Shown: positions 29,570 through 40,194 of the stretch, piece by piece
Numbering within the stretch: the stretch's first letter is position 1
Layout of the letters: each line of letters starts with the position of its first letter
Assembly (NCBI GenBank): GCA_037575805.1
Contig: JAZHPD010000072.1
Location: 1 to 64,000 of the forward strand
Origin: Lecanicillium sp. G3
Taxonomy: Eukaryota > Ascomycota > Sordariomycetes > Hypocreales > Cordycipitaceae
Reading direction: 5' to 3'
Length of the DNA: 64,000 nt
Made by a program: the position numbers and the translations under genes
The notes under the pieces: generated by a model
Databases searched by the model: none
Told to the model about the DNA's origin: nothing
The model's input: only the letters and a program-made list of their open reading frames with translations

Positions 29570-31562
29570 GCTGCGAGCTGCGGTGTGGTGTAGCAGTAGT
29601 GACGATGGCGCGTGTGGTGGTGGTCAAGGTCGGGGTGCAGAGTATGAGAATCTCACGCGCCGACTCGGTGTAAGCTCCTCATAGATCGGGAATAAGAAAG
29701 AGCATGCATAGAGATTAAACAAGTGGAAAAGAGAAAGGTATCAGAAAAAAAAAAGGCCACGGTGCGTGGTCCCGGTCCCTACATGCAGCCCAGCCAGCAG
29801 ACAGCGGTGCTGCCCGAATGCGCGTCAGCCGCAGAGCAAAAAGGGCCACGGGCCCCCCAGCAAAGCATAGCAAGGCAGGCAGGCAGGCGGGCAGAACCAG
29901 GCAGGCCACCCAAGTCAACAAGTGGGACAGGGTGCAGACGAAACGGCGTGATGATTTCTGTATTGGGAATGTATTGGCGACAGGTCAGAAAGCCGGGAGG
30001 CGAGAGGAAATTGTTGGGCGGTATAGGAGTCAGGGATAGTAGAGAGGTGAGAGAGACGGGGGGGTGTTTTTGCATGAGATAAGATGGCGGCGGGATCAGA
30101 TAAAAGTCCAGACGGGACGGCGATTGGCAGATATTACGCAGAGCGAGGTATGGCCATAAATGTGGTGGCGACTGGGGGGCCTTGGCCTTGTCAGTGCAGA
30201 ACAGAGCAGAGTCAGGAGGACAAGCACATGAGAGGGTGACGGTGTAAACTCTGTTTATGGTCATTTACTAAATTATTGTACTTGTATCTGAGAGATCTCG
30301 GATGCAATTAGTTGGAACAAGCGGGTGCAGTACCAGTACATGACCAGCTTGGCCAACTAGGCGTCTTTTTGTATTGACTTGCTTGCTTGCTGGAATCAAA
30401 AGAGACAGGTAGCGGCGGCACCTAGCCAGCTAGTCTCTCAGAAAGGCAGCCTGGTCCCCTGTCGCCCGTCAGCCCACTATCAGTAGACTCAGGCGGTCCA
30501 CAGCGGGAAGGTGTCCCCCCATCCAGCGCCGCCCCACCGCTCCCAAGCACTGGAGCCTCCACCTGATCACTAAAAATGGCCCCCTGCCTGCCTGTGACTG
30601 GCCGAGCTGGCCTCAGTTTGTCAGTTTGGGGCGTGCCCCGGCCGCTCCGCTGGCTATGGGCTGTGGACTGTGGTCCGCCGTAAACCGATTTCGTCCGAGA
30701 GACTGTTCCGCGCGGGCTGGCTGTCTTGCCTGTCTGTACGGAGTACTGCTGGCAATGTGCTCAGTCCTGTGTGTGATCTGTCTCGGATAACCTCGTTTGT
30801 GCTTCCTTTTTGCTGTTTTTTTGTCCACTCAGCTTCCTCGCAACTTGCAAAAAACGCAGCTTCCTGTCTCAGATTGGTAAGGGTGCATTCTCCGGCAATG
30901 CGATATTTTTCTTTAGCGTCTTCGCTGGCGTTGGCGCGCGCCCGCCTTGCGTGGGTTTACCAAGTACGGAGTAACTACTAGTTACTGTCTATTTTTTTTC
31001 GAAACCGGCACAATCCCTACATGCACAACACATTTCGTCGATGCTACTCTACCTCTCTCCCTCATTCGCCCATCTCCCGACAGGTACCGAGTTATTGTCC
31101 GGCGTCAGCTGCAACGACTGCCTGCACGATACATGTGTTGTCTGCAAAACAGCCGGCCCTCCCGAGCTGCACAGCACAACGTTGTTCAAGCTGTCACAAT
31201 TTCCGCTACAGCAGCCCAGGCAGCGACATACCGTGCATTGCCTTGTTTCGGAAACATATTCCACCCGGATGACTGAGTACCACCAGCGCATGCACCAGAA
31301 CATGCACCAGAACATGCAGCCAGCTACGTATCCGTGCCGAGTACCTGCGCTCTTCGCTGATCAACTGACATGGCGCTCCAAGCCACCCAGTCCTCCCTGC
31401 AGACCCCATTCCACCACTCCAATAAACTCCTCTCCTGCAGCCCGACGACAGCACCTTACAACGCTATTCCCGCCCTGCATTCGAATCAACGTTGCCTACC
31501 AACTTCTCGCACGCTAATACGAGGCTATTACAATTCACCTTCATGCTAGCCACTGCACCTGT
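29570..31562. other. 2.0-kb intergenic region with the transporter promoter, no recognised gene
   Basis: This is the space between the siderophore transporter (5' side) and the GrpB-like gene (3' side). Apart from the iron-GATA site and short GGCAGGCAGGCAGGC-type repeats near 29874-29892, nothing is recognised. The open frames of 100-160 aa are compositionally biased and overlap on both strands. Confidence 0.5.
30094..30103 (+). promoter_or_regulatory. Iron-responsive GATA factor (SreA/Sre1) site upstream of the siderophore transporter
   Basis: GATCAGATAA matches the extended fungal iron-GATA consensus (G/A)ATC(A/T)GATAA at every position. A second GATAAG core sits 15 bp away at 30078-30083. 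Both lie about 530-555 bp upstream of the transporter start, which reads leftwards. This fits repression by an SreA/Sre1-type GATA factor under iron sufficiency. The gene for that factor is not in the window. Confidence 0.7.
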
Positions 31563-32210
31563 TCAGACAGCCTGCTCGTCTTTTATATACCCCAACGACC
31601 GAAACGCCCGCCCCAAAATCTCCCGCACAGCCCCCTCCTTGCGCCTGTTGTACCCCGCCGACGTCTCCCCGGCCTGGCTCGCCGCCGCCGCGCTCTCCCG
31701 CTTCGCCGCCGCGTACAGCGTCCTCTCGTCCTCGTGTGCCCGCAGCCAGTCCCGCAGGATGATGTGCCTGCTCGCCTCCGGGCTCCCGGGGCCCCAGATA
31801 TGCAGCGTCGCGGCGTGAGGCGCGTACAGGCTGAACAGCCGGTGGTTGTGCCAGTGCGGTTCCCGGCTGAGGAAGTGGAAGCCGGCGGCTTCGAGGGCCG
31901 GCGCATAGGTTGCCTCTTCCGTGACGTGGCGCACCGTTACGTCAATGTCTATAAAGGGCTTTGCTGGCAAGCCGGGCACGCTTGTTGACCCGACGTGCTC
32001 GACGTGCACCAGCTCGCCCGTGTCTGAGAGCGCTGCCTCGATCCTTGACTTGACGGCCGCAAAGTGCTCCGGCCAGGCAGGGTCAGGCTCGACAACCTCA
32101 AGCTTGTAGTTGACTTTGCTCTGCGCGATGCGCTCAACCCGGCTCGGATCATACTCGTAGTGCTCCAGTATGGCCTCTACCGAAGCGCTGGACCCTGGCG
32201 TACTTGCCAT
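31563..32210 (-). CDS. GrpB family protein (nucleotidyltransferase fold, UPF0157)
   Basis: Intact 215-aa single-exon protein. It has the family core: VNYKLEVVEPDPAWPEHFAA, LVHVEHVGSTSVPGLPAKPFIDIDVTV, the HNHRLFSLY stretch, and HIILRDWLRAHEDERTLYAAAKRE. The G-S-T-S and D-x-D residues (HVGSTSV, IDIDV) are the nucleotidyltransferase-like active-site pattern. Bacterial relatives are sometimes fused to dephospho-CoA kinase, and the function is not established. In fungi the family is patchy and may stem from transfer from bacteria (inference). About 40 extra N-terminal residues precede the conserved core. Confidence 0.85.
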   Translation of the reverse strand: MASTPGSSASVEAILEHYEYDPSRVERIAQSKVNYKLEVVEPDPAWPEHFAAVKSRIEAALSDTGELVHVEHVGSTSVPGLPAKPFIDIDVTVRHVTEEATYAPALEAAGFHFLSREPHWHNHRLFSLYAPHAATLHIWGPGSPEASRHIILRDWLRAHEDERTLYAAAKRESAAAASQAGETSAGYNRRKEGAVREILGRAFRSLGYIKDEQAV

Positions 32211-32959
32211 GTTTGATTTACCGCACTCGTGACTTGACGACCCTTGAGATTCTTGTAAAAAAAGCCATCGTTCGAGTGGAAAGTTTTATTAGTATTCTGC
32301 CCATTCTTGCGAATAACATGCCGCGTGACTCACTGCCTTGCCATACTTGGCAGCCGGGTTAGTTCCCATCACCCCGCCCCATTCATTCCGATCAGCCAAG
32401 ATGCTCCCTCGACGGGGATCGGGGCAATAATAAATCAACCTCCGAATTTACGTCGGTACTCGATAGGCAAGTCTCGCCAACTGAATAAATCAAGGCGCCT
32501 GTGCAAATCACGGGGTGCCTCTTCACTTGCCGTCATAATCCGCCTCATCGGTCGCATGCAACGACATTTTTACGACACTGTTAAATGAGCTTCAATACAG
32601 CGATGCACCTAAAAATGGAACTGATTATAGATCAGTCAACATTCCGTGTCGAGCTATACAACGTGTGCAGGCACCATGTACTGTTGGACTGAGAATACAG
32701 ATTAGCTTGGCCGCAAGTCTGGGGCCGCTCCCTGTAACCTCGGCGCATTTCTCTCTAGTAAACTGGCGACAGTTCGCATACGTCAGAACCTCAACCCCCT
32801 CGATAGCCTCGAGGCTTCACGCTGATGACAAATAACTCTCGTCAATCACGCTCTTGTATCAATCTTATTACACGTAAAATCTTGGGCTAGCAAGACGGCT
32901 CACTGATTCCGATTGTATTTTTTTGCAATTAATCAATTCGCTCTGCCGTCAACGTCATA
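32211..32959. other. Bidirectional promoter between GrpB-like (-) and epoxide hydrolase (+) genes
   Basis: 749 bp with no coding sequence recognised and a modest AT-rich stretch near 32870-32940. Confidence 0.5.
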
Positions 32960-34284
32960 ATGGCCAATGACATCAAGCCCTACAAGGTCGCCGTCTCCGA
33001 CGACGCCCTCGAGAAGCTCAAGACCAAGCTCCAGCTCTCCAGCTTCCCGCAGTCTTTTGGCTTCGAGAATGACTGGGCCTACGGCGCCCCGCTCGCCGAC
33101 GTGAAGCGCCTCGCGACTTATTGGAGGGACGGCTTCGACTGGCGCGCGCAGGAGCGCAAGATGAACGAGGAGCTGCCGCAGTACACTACACCTATCGAGA
33201 TTGATGGCTTTGGCAGCCTGAACATTCACTTTGTGCACAAAAAGAGCAGCAAGTCCAAGAGTGTCCCGCTGCTCTTCTGCCATGGCTGTAAGTGCCAATT
33301 TACATACTTGCTTCCTTTAACGGCATGCGATAACTAACAGCGTGCAGGGCCTGGCAGCTTTCTCGAGGTGCGAAAAATTCTCCCGCTGCTGACCGAGCCG
33401 ACGACTGGCACCTCATTCCATGTCGTTGCGCCCTCGCTGCCAAACTATGCCTTCTCCGATGGCGTCTCGAAGAAGGGCTTTGGTCCGACCCAGTACGCCG
33501 AGACACTGCACAAGCTGATGCAGAAGCTTGGCTACAACAAATACGGCATGTTCTCTTCATCATCTGCAACCTCACCTGTACACTAACCTCTTTCACAGTC
33601 ACGCAAGGAGGAGACTGGGGATACTTCGTCACCCGCTACATCGGCGCCCTGTACCCCGACTCCTGCGTCGCCTCCCACGTCAACATGGCCATGCGCGGCC
33701 CGCCCACCTTCAAAGAGGCGCCCCTCATCTACCTCCGCCAGCTCCTCTCATGGACCGACGAGGAGAAGAAGGGCCTCGCCCGCTCGCTCTGGTTCCAGAA
33801 GGAAGGGTCTGGGTACAGACAGCTCCAGGACACGAAGCCGTCCACGCTGGGCTTCGCGTTCGCCGACTCGCCCGTCGCCCTGCTCGCGTGGATCTGGGAG
33901 AAGCTGCACGACTGGACTGACGCGTACCCCTGGACTGACGACGAGGTGCTTACCTGGGTATCGGTGTACCTGTTTGCCAACGCGGGTCCGGAGGCGAGCG
34001 TGCGCATCTATTACGAGGTCCGCCACGCGCCGGACGCCTACCAGGTCGCAACGCAGTATAATGGTAAAGTGCCGCTGGGCGTGTCGCAGTTCCCGAGGGA
34101 TCTCGTGGTGATTCCGAGACTGTGGTGTCATTTGCTGGGGCCCGTGGCGTTTGAGAAGCGGCACAAGGATGGCGGCCACTTTGCTGCGTATGAGAGGCCC
34201 AGGGAGCTTGTGGGCGATCTCCAGGAAATGTTCGGGCGCAACGGAGGAGCGTATGCCGTGACCAAATCTCTGTCGAAGCTGTAA
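32960..34284 (+). CDS. Epoxide hydrolase (EHN plus alpha/beta-hydrolase fold)
   Basis: Exons 32960-33287, 33348-33545 and 33599-34284 encode 403 aa. The N-terminal epoxide-hydrolase lid domain (EHN) is at residues 1-105: KPYKVAVSDDALEKLKTKL, WAYGAPLADVKRLATYW and NEELPQYTTPIEI. The alpha/beta core starts FCHGWPGSFLEV (the HGWPG oxyanion motif). It has the nucleophile Asp in VTQGGDWGYFV, two lid Tyr candidates later on, and the catalytic His in KDGGHFAAYE. Intron 2 (33546-33598) starts GCATGT; only this GC donor gives YNKYVTQGGDWG in frame. The enzyme adds water to epoxides of xenobiotics or secondary metabolites, usually in the cytosol or as a microsomal-type protein. No membrane anchor is present. 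Confidence 0.9.
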
Positions 34285-34603
34285 TATGTTATAATGTACT
34301 GGGATTGCAATCAAGATATTGTATCTACGACGCCCAGTGATTTTTTTTATGTGCTTTTGAAGAAAACTGTGCCTTTGTTGTAAGTGCATTGTTCCTGATA
34401 ACCTACGTCAGCCATGCCGCAGAGCTGCCGGGCGGTATCGGCGCTAAAAGTCCCGAGCCAAACCCAACCCACCAGAAAAGCCGACTGCATCATCTCAAGA
34501 CCTCGGGCGCGGGCTGAAGCGAAACCGCCCACCGACAACACAACGCTCCCTCCTCACCACCACCACCACCACCACCACCGTCGAAGCCAAATCCGCAGCA
34601 GCA
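34285..34603. other. Intergenic: promoter and leader of the citrate carrier gene
   Basis: 319 bp. It includes a CAC/ACC trinucleotide run (34553-34580) just before the carrier ATG, likely in the 5' untranslated leader. Confidence 0.5.
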
Positions 34604-35804
34604 ATGGTCTCGCAAGCGCAGGGAGCTCCGGCTTCCGAGAAGAAGAAGCCCAGCCCGCTGCGGTCCATCATTGCGGGTTCCACGGCCGGCGCCATTGAAA
34701 TTGGTATTTTTCCAGCGTGTTCGGAAGCAGTTTGACAAGTGACGCTGACCATTTCTTCTTCTTCTTCTTCTAGCAATCACATACCCCGCCGAGTGTACGT
34801 TTACCGATCCTGGGAGATAATCGATTGCCGAATTGCGCGGGATGTTTTTTTTCTGTTGAGGGAGGAGTCATGCTAACGTCCTGCAGTCGCCAAGACTCGC
34901 TCGCAATTGAACCGCCGCCTGGCCGAGGGGCAGAAGCTGCCGTGGCCGCCGTTTGGCACGCAGTGGTATGCCGGCTGCACGACGCTGATTATCGGCAACT
35001 CGGCCAAGGCCGGTATCCGTACGTATACCTGACTTACTTCCTGCCCGCGTCTCGCCGCCTGCTAACAGCCGCGACAGGCTTCGTCGCGTTCGACCAGTAC
35101 AAGGCCCTCCTCGCCGACGAGAACGGCAAGCTCTCCGGCCCGCGCACCGTCCTCGCTGGCTTTGGTGCCGGTATCACAGAGTCCCTTCTCGCCGTCACGC
35201 CGACGGAGAGCATCAAGACGACACTGCAAGTCGCCCTCCCCCCCGCGCGCTTCAGAAACCAACCACTATACCGCCGTGGCCCCCCAGCTAACAATTCTGT
35301 AGCATCGACGACCGCAAGTCCGGCAAGCCGCGCATGCGAGGCTTCCTCCACGCCGTCCCCATCATCGCCCGCGAGCGCGGCATCCGCGGCTTCTTCCAGG
35401 GCTTCGTGCCCACGACCCTCCGCCAGTCCGCCAACAGCGCCACGCGCTTCGGCTCCTACACCTTCTTCAAGCAGATTGCCGAGTCCTACACCGCGCCCGG
35501 CGAGAAGCTCGGCACCGCGGGCACCTTTGCCATTGGCGGCCTGGCGGGTCTCGTGACGGTCTTTGTCACGCAGCCGCTCGACACCATCAAGACGCGCATG
35601 CAGAGCATCGAGGCCAGGCAGATGTACGGCAACACGTTTCGCTGCGCGGGCATGATCCTCAAGAACGAGGGCATCCGCACCTTCTGGAGCGGTGCCGTGC
35701 CGCGTCTTGTGCGTTTGGTGATGAGTGGTGGTATCGTGTTCACTATGTACGAGAAGAGCATGGACCTGATGAACAAGCTGGATCCCGAAATGAAGTACCT
35801 GTAA
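34604..35804 (+). CDS. Mitochondrial tricarboxylate (citrate) carrier, SLC25 family
   Basis: Five exons (34604-34703, 34774-34794, 34887-35018, 35078-35225, 35303-35804) encode 300 aa. Exon 2 is only 21 nt. Three carrier repeats are present: AITYPAEFAKTR (PxE/D-x-x-K/R with Glu), AVTPTESIKTTL, and VTQPLDTIKTRM (PLDTIKTRM signature), each closing the matrix gate. Typical CTP sequences are GCTTLIIGNSAKAGIRFVAF, IDDRKSGKPRMRG and RGIRGFFQGFVPTTLRQSAN. Intron 4 starts GCAAGT (35226); only this donor gives KTTLIDDRKS in frame. The protein exchanges citrate for malate or another tricarboxylate across the inner membrane and supplies cytosolic acetyl-CoA. Confidence 0.92.
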
Positions 35805-36028
35805 AGAGCTGCTGGCCTGTGGGTAAGGGTTAAAAGCGAGCAATTAGGCGTTGTTTTTTTTATAGATTTCGAGCCACACATTTTGTTGATTTGTTCAGGC
35901 TAGTGTTACAGAATATAATACATATTATCCAGTATTTTGTGCATGAAGTATTTTGTGCATGAAGCATTTTTCCCGAGTCCCTATGCGCCAGCAAATGCAA
36001 AACAAGTTTTTATAGTTGGTGTTCGTGG

Positions 36029-36532
36029 TTATTGCAGTCGGATCATGCCGGAGAGTCGCTTGCCGATGCGCTCAAACCACGAACGGTTTGGGGCCTCTTC
36101 GATTTCGCGGACGAGGTCGTCAAAGTATGTCGGCTGGCTCTTGGGCTGCAGCATCGGGCCGCGGAGCTTGTACTGTGGCGACTGTTAGCATCGTCATATG
36201 CCGTGCGGCGCAGAGCGGCAAAGGGACATACCCGGTCCTTGAACTTGTCCTGGACGAGAAACTGCAGCGCGCGCGCCTTCAGAATCTCCTCGCGCTCCAT
36301 CGACGCCTTGAAGTTGGCGAAGCGCGCGTCGACCGTCTTGCCAATGACATCTTGGAACTGGTAGTCGGGACGCAGGTCCTGCTTCGGCCACTTTGCGAAG
36401 ACGTCTGAATAGATTCGTCGCTAAACGAGCATGGCAAAGTCAGTAAAGTCGCAATCGCATTATGAGATACGGCATGTATCCCAATATTGGCAGTCTTTGT
36501 CTGGAACGTACAGCGAGGGATCGGGTGGACAT
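36029..36532 (-). CDS. Mitochondrial complex III assembly factor, UQCC2/Cbp6-like
   Basis: Exons 36532-36512, 36420-36232 and 36172-36029 encode 117 aa. The first exon is 21 nt (MSTRSLA). The pattern RRIYSDVFAKWPKQDLRPDYQFQDVIGKTVDARF matches the start of UQCC2/Cbp6 proteins (YRxFLxLxExWP..D..R..DL...). A basic, helical tail follows (EILKARALQFLVQDKFKDRYKL). Cbp6 binds Cbp3 and newly made cytochrome b at the mitochondrial ribosome. The family call rests on recognition by eye of a short, variable protein, so it is moderate. It is divergent from the bsd2-like gene. Confidence 0.65.
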
Positions 36533-37175
36533 GGTCGCGCGGGCTTTCTCTGTCGTTTTGTTCCGCCGGTAAAAACGCCCACCGCGAACCGTCCAGAAGG
36601 AATCTGCTGCAATTAACTAATCAGACATCCGCTCAAGTACCGTGCGGGCGTGTGGAATTTCGTACGGACTCCCGCTAGCAAGCCCGCTAGCGCCCGCACA
36701 GTGCGGACGTTGTGGGGCCTGAGGCAACAAAGGAGACCCTGCGTTACTTGCGTGGCCCTGCAGGCACTACAGTGCGCAAGCAGCACCCAACGCCTGGGCG
36801 CTGTTCCGGCGTTTTCAAAGTGCTCCGCAATCAGGTGGCTGCCTCTTCTTGGCGCTGCTCACGAGTCCTGACACTCTCTCACACTGCCTCTCTTGTAACC
36901 ATTGTTCATTTCCCTCCCCCTTCTATCCCTTTGAACCTCAGCGATCGTCGCCCTCCTCGAACCTGCGTGCCTGCGCCTGACTTTTCCCTTCTTTGCTGTA
37001 ATTTTTTTTTGTTTTTCCCTCCGCCCACGTCCTCCTGTAATTTTCTCTCCCTTTTGTTTTCCTTTTTGCCGCCGGACGTAAAGCCCGCCACTTGCCCAGT
37101 CTCCTCCGACACCTGCGCTGACACTGCATCGTCGTCACCGCTAAACCAAGACAACAACACCGCAACACCGCAATC
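36533..37175. promoter_or_regulatory. Bidirectional promoter between UQCC2/Cbp6-like and Bsd2-like genes
   Basis: 643 bp. The plus-strand side (36885-37080) is strongly pyrimidine-rich (CT boxes), which is common just upstream of fungal transcription starts. Confidence 0.5.
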
Positions 37176-38298
37176 ATGGCTGGCGGTTACGAGAGGGTAT
37201 GATGATTTCTGCCCGCAAGATTCGTTCGCTTATTCTGACACAAATTCTTGTGATGCAGGTCAACCCTCAAGATGAAGATACCGACCAGCAACATCACCGA
37301 CTAGGCGACGCAGCCGTCCCAAACTCACCACCACCCTCGTTTAGGTCGCGCGCCTCATCACGAACGAGACGGAACGAGGTCGACCCCGACCTCGCCGACG
37401 CCTTTGACAGCGACGACGATAGCGACGACGACACCGACGACAGGCAGCGCCTCGTTCGCCAGACGGCCACACCGGCGACTTCCAACAGCGGGACCACGTC
37501 GCCGGCCCCCGTGCAATACACGCCGCCACCCTCGGGCTCATCACAGGCAGTATCGCCAGCGACGAGGGGACGTGTTGTCGGCGGCGGCATAGGGACGGAC
37601 GGCGTGTTCGCCAACATGTCTGCGCGGCCGGAGCGTGAGGGGACGGCCGAGAAGGACGAGCAGCCACCGGTATGTGCATCGCGGCGCTACTTTTGAGAGG
37701 CATGGGGCTTCTGCTAACATGACTGTGACAGACATACGAACAAGCGGCAGCAGATTCTGCACCGCCGTACTGGGAGACGACGATTCTGGCCCCCGGGCTG
37801 GGCGGCTTGGATGAGGTCTACGTTGACGGCATGCCCGTGGGCTCCGTCTTCTCGTTTGTGTGGAACGGCATGATCTCGACATCGTTCCAGCTCGTCGGCT
37901 TCCTCCTCACATATCTCCTGCACTCGACGCACGCGGCCAAGAACGGCTCGCGTGCCGGCCTGGGCATCACGCTCATCCAGTACGGTTTCTATATGAAGGG
38001 CACCTCGGAGGGCGAGCCGCCGGCCATGAACGGCCCCGACGGCTACGCAGAGCCCAAGGACCCCAACTCGCACGATTTCAAGCCCGGCGACGTGACCGGC
38101 AACGGCGGCACCGTCGACTTCACCGGCGGCGAGTGGATGTCGTACATCCTGATGATCATCGGCTGGTTCATCCTGATCAAGAGCGTGGCGGACTTCCTCC
38201 AAGCCCGGCGCCACGAGCAGCTCGTCATGCAGAGCCCCGACCGCGGGCTGAGCGTGCCCGTCATTGCCGAGGGCGAGACGTCTGAGCGGGTAGTATAG
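37176..38298 (+). CDS. Bsd2/Ndfip family membrane adaptor for Rsp5-type ubiquitin ligase
   Basis: Exons 37176-37196, 37259-37669 and 37732-38298 encode 332 aa. Exon 1 is 21 nt (MAGGYER). An acidic, Ser-rich N-terminal half (FDSDDDSDDDTDDR) leads to the PPTYEQA motif, created by the exon 2/3 join. The PPxY element recruits WW domains of the Nedd4/Rsp5 ligase. The Bsd2/Ndfip core follows: GMPVGSVFSFVWNGMISTSFQLVGFLLTYLLH (membrane segment 1), GSRAGLGITLIQYGF (segment 2) and WMSYILMIIGWFILIKSVADF (segment 3). In yeast Bsd2 sends metal transporters and other cargo to the vacuole from the Golgi or endosome. It may therefore affect iron or manganese uptake (inference). Confidence 0.9.
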
Positions 38299-39030
38299 AC
38301 GGGGAACGTATATTCATTGTTCATAACGACTGGTGATGCGCGCTCATCTTTGTCTTACTGCCGCTGCTGCATGCATGCCTCCTTGGTTAACCACACTAGC
38401 ATTGGGTTGGCGTCGTCTTTTTGTGTCTTCTTGTCTCTTTTTTTCAGCCGTTTGTTTGTGTATTACTTTGATGGGCAAGGGGAGTTTTTATCGGTACATC
38501 TAATTCGGGAATGGGGGACTACTACTCAAAGCAGCGCAAAGCAAAGCCGTTTTGGCATAAACGCGTGACTCGCGACATCATTTCATAGCATACAAAGCAA
38601 TATTTCATATTTTAGACGACTTCGAGTATCCTGCTTTTTAATGCGTGCCCTGATGTTTCACTGTCTACACGCGAGTTCGTTTGTTTGCAACACAAATGGA
38701 GTTGATTATGTGTGGCGCTGTTTAGGTAAAAGGATTGCATTGGTATCATGTAATTAGATGGCTAGTGCTATGCTAAGCGGTTGAAAAGCAGTGCGCTCAA
38801 AACGAAAATAAATGCAAAGGAACTCACATCACAATCTGTTCTTTCTTTTACCAAAAAGATATTAGGTTTTTCGTGGTTAAAATCCAACATTAGATTACCG
38901 AATCCTCCTCTTTCAAACCGCCGAACATTCACGTCATAAACATGAGCCATGCACAGCGTTATAAACTAGATAAAGCGCCGCTGCCTGGTTGACATCTATG
39001 GCCGTTTGACGTCACGCTAGATGCAGCCGC
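38299..39030. other. Convergent 3' region between Bsd2-like and SLATT genes
   Basis: 732 bp with no gene recognised; AT-rich patches are consistent with polyadenylation regions of both flanking genes. Confidence 0.5.
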
Positions 39031-40194
39031 CTAGTTGACTTCCATGAGTGTCTTGTTAGATGTCTCGCGCGTGGGAGGCGAGGCGGCGCTGGCGGGACTC
39101 TCATCCGGGTCCGAGGCAGCGTTGACGGCCTTGGCAGCGGCAGCAGGTGTCGGGGCAGCGGGTGCAGCAGCAGCAGCAGCAGCAGCGGGGGCAGGGGCAG
39201 GAGCGTCAGCCTCGGGGGCATCGGCCTTGGGAGCATCGGCGTCGTCAGTAGCGGGCTTGGCCTGGGCAGCAGGGGCGTCGTCTTCCTGGGCGGGAGCAGC
39301 AGGAGGGGCGGGGTCAGCCTTCTTATCGTCGGCCTTGACGGAGCCCTTGTCGCTGCCAGAGTCGGCCTTCTTGGAGGGTTCCGGGGCCTTGCTCGCGGGG
39401 CTCATGTCCGGGTCGGCGGCCGCGGCGGGGGCAGGTGCCGCCCCGGCAGTGAAGTCAGGGGGGACAATGGCCGTGTTGATGGCAGGGTTGCCGGGAGCAG
39501 CCGGCGCAGCCATGGCGCCGACACCGCCCTTACGCAGGCCTGCACTGAAAGAATCCATACGGCCGCCGCCGCCTGAGTACATGTCCGGGTCGTTGAGGGT
39601 GTTGGTCTTGACGGCCTTGTCGTAGAGGCGGGTGAGGCGAGCGACCTCGCCGCGGACGGTGACCTGGTCATCGGTGTCAATAGCCCCGTAGCCGTGGGCG
39701 CCGCGGCTGATGCCGTACCACATAACGGCCGAGTTCTCAATCTCGTCGACGACGCGGGACAGGTCGTCGCGGAACATGCGGGCGCGCATGGGCTGCCCGC
39801 GGGACTTGAGGAAGGCGATGATGCCCGCGATGACGGTGTTGAGGGCGCCGAAGACGGTGATGAGGATGCGGTTGCTGTTGCTCGCGGCGAGGCCGGTGAG
39901 GGAGGCGCCGAGGACGACCTGGGTGAGCAGCAGGGTGTTGATGAGCGTCGCGGTGAACATGTACGTGCAGGACTGGCCCTTGCGGCGGCTCTGGGCGCGC
40001 ATGTAGAGCGACTGCGGGTGCGCGCGGTGGGCCTCGTCGTGCGGGTGGTTGAGGGGCCGGACGCCGACGAGGCGGCAGAACTGGTCGTGCTCGTCGCCGA
40101 GCTCGTCGGCGGACAAGGACGGGCCGCGAGGGCCGCTGGGCGCCGGGTTTTCGAACCCGCGGAAGAGCAGCGGCGCGCGTTCCTCGTCGTCCAT
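39031..40194 (-). CDS. Fungal SLATT (SMODS/SLOG-associating 2TM) domain protein
   Basis: A 387-aa protein from the ATG at 40194 (ACAACCATGGAC context); the frame stays open to 40506, so an N-terminal extension is possible but unlike a protein. The SLATT_fungal core covers about residues 45-200: QSLYMRAQSRRKGQSCTYMF, then TM1 (ATLINTLLLTQVVLGASLTGLAA), then ILITVFGALNTVIAGIIAFLKSRGQP (TM2), then RMFRDDLSRVVDEIENSA. The rest is Ala/Pro/Asp-rich and disordered. The N-terminus has ERAPLL, an acidic dileucine sorting signal. In bacteria SLATT proteins are pore-forming effectors of nucleotide-triggered defence. Fungal roles are not established. Confidence 0.8.
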   Translation of the reverse strand: MDDEERAPLLFRGFENPAPSGPRGPSLSADELGDEHDQFCRLVGVRPLNHPHDEAHRAHPQSLYMRAQSRRKGQSCTYMFTATLINTLLLTQVVLGASLTGLAASNSNRILITVFGALNTVIAGIIAFLKSRGQPMRARMFRDDLSRVVDEIENSAVMWYGISRGAHGYGAIDTDDQVTVRGEVARLTRLYDKAVKTNTLNDPDMYSGGGGRMDSFSAGLRKGGVGAMAAPAAPGNPAINTAIVPPDFTAGAAPAPAAAADPDMSPASKAPEPSKKADSGSDKGSVKADDKKADPAPPAAPAQEDDAPAAQAKPATDDADAPKADAPEADAPAPAPAAAAAAAAPAAPTPAAAAKAVNAASDPDESPASAASPPTRETSNKTLMEVN

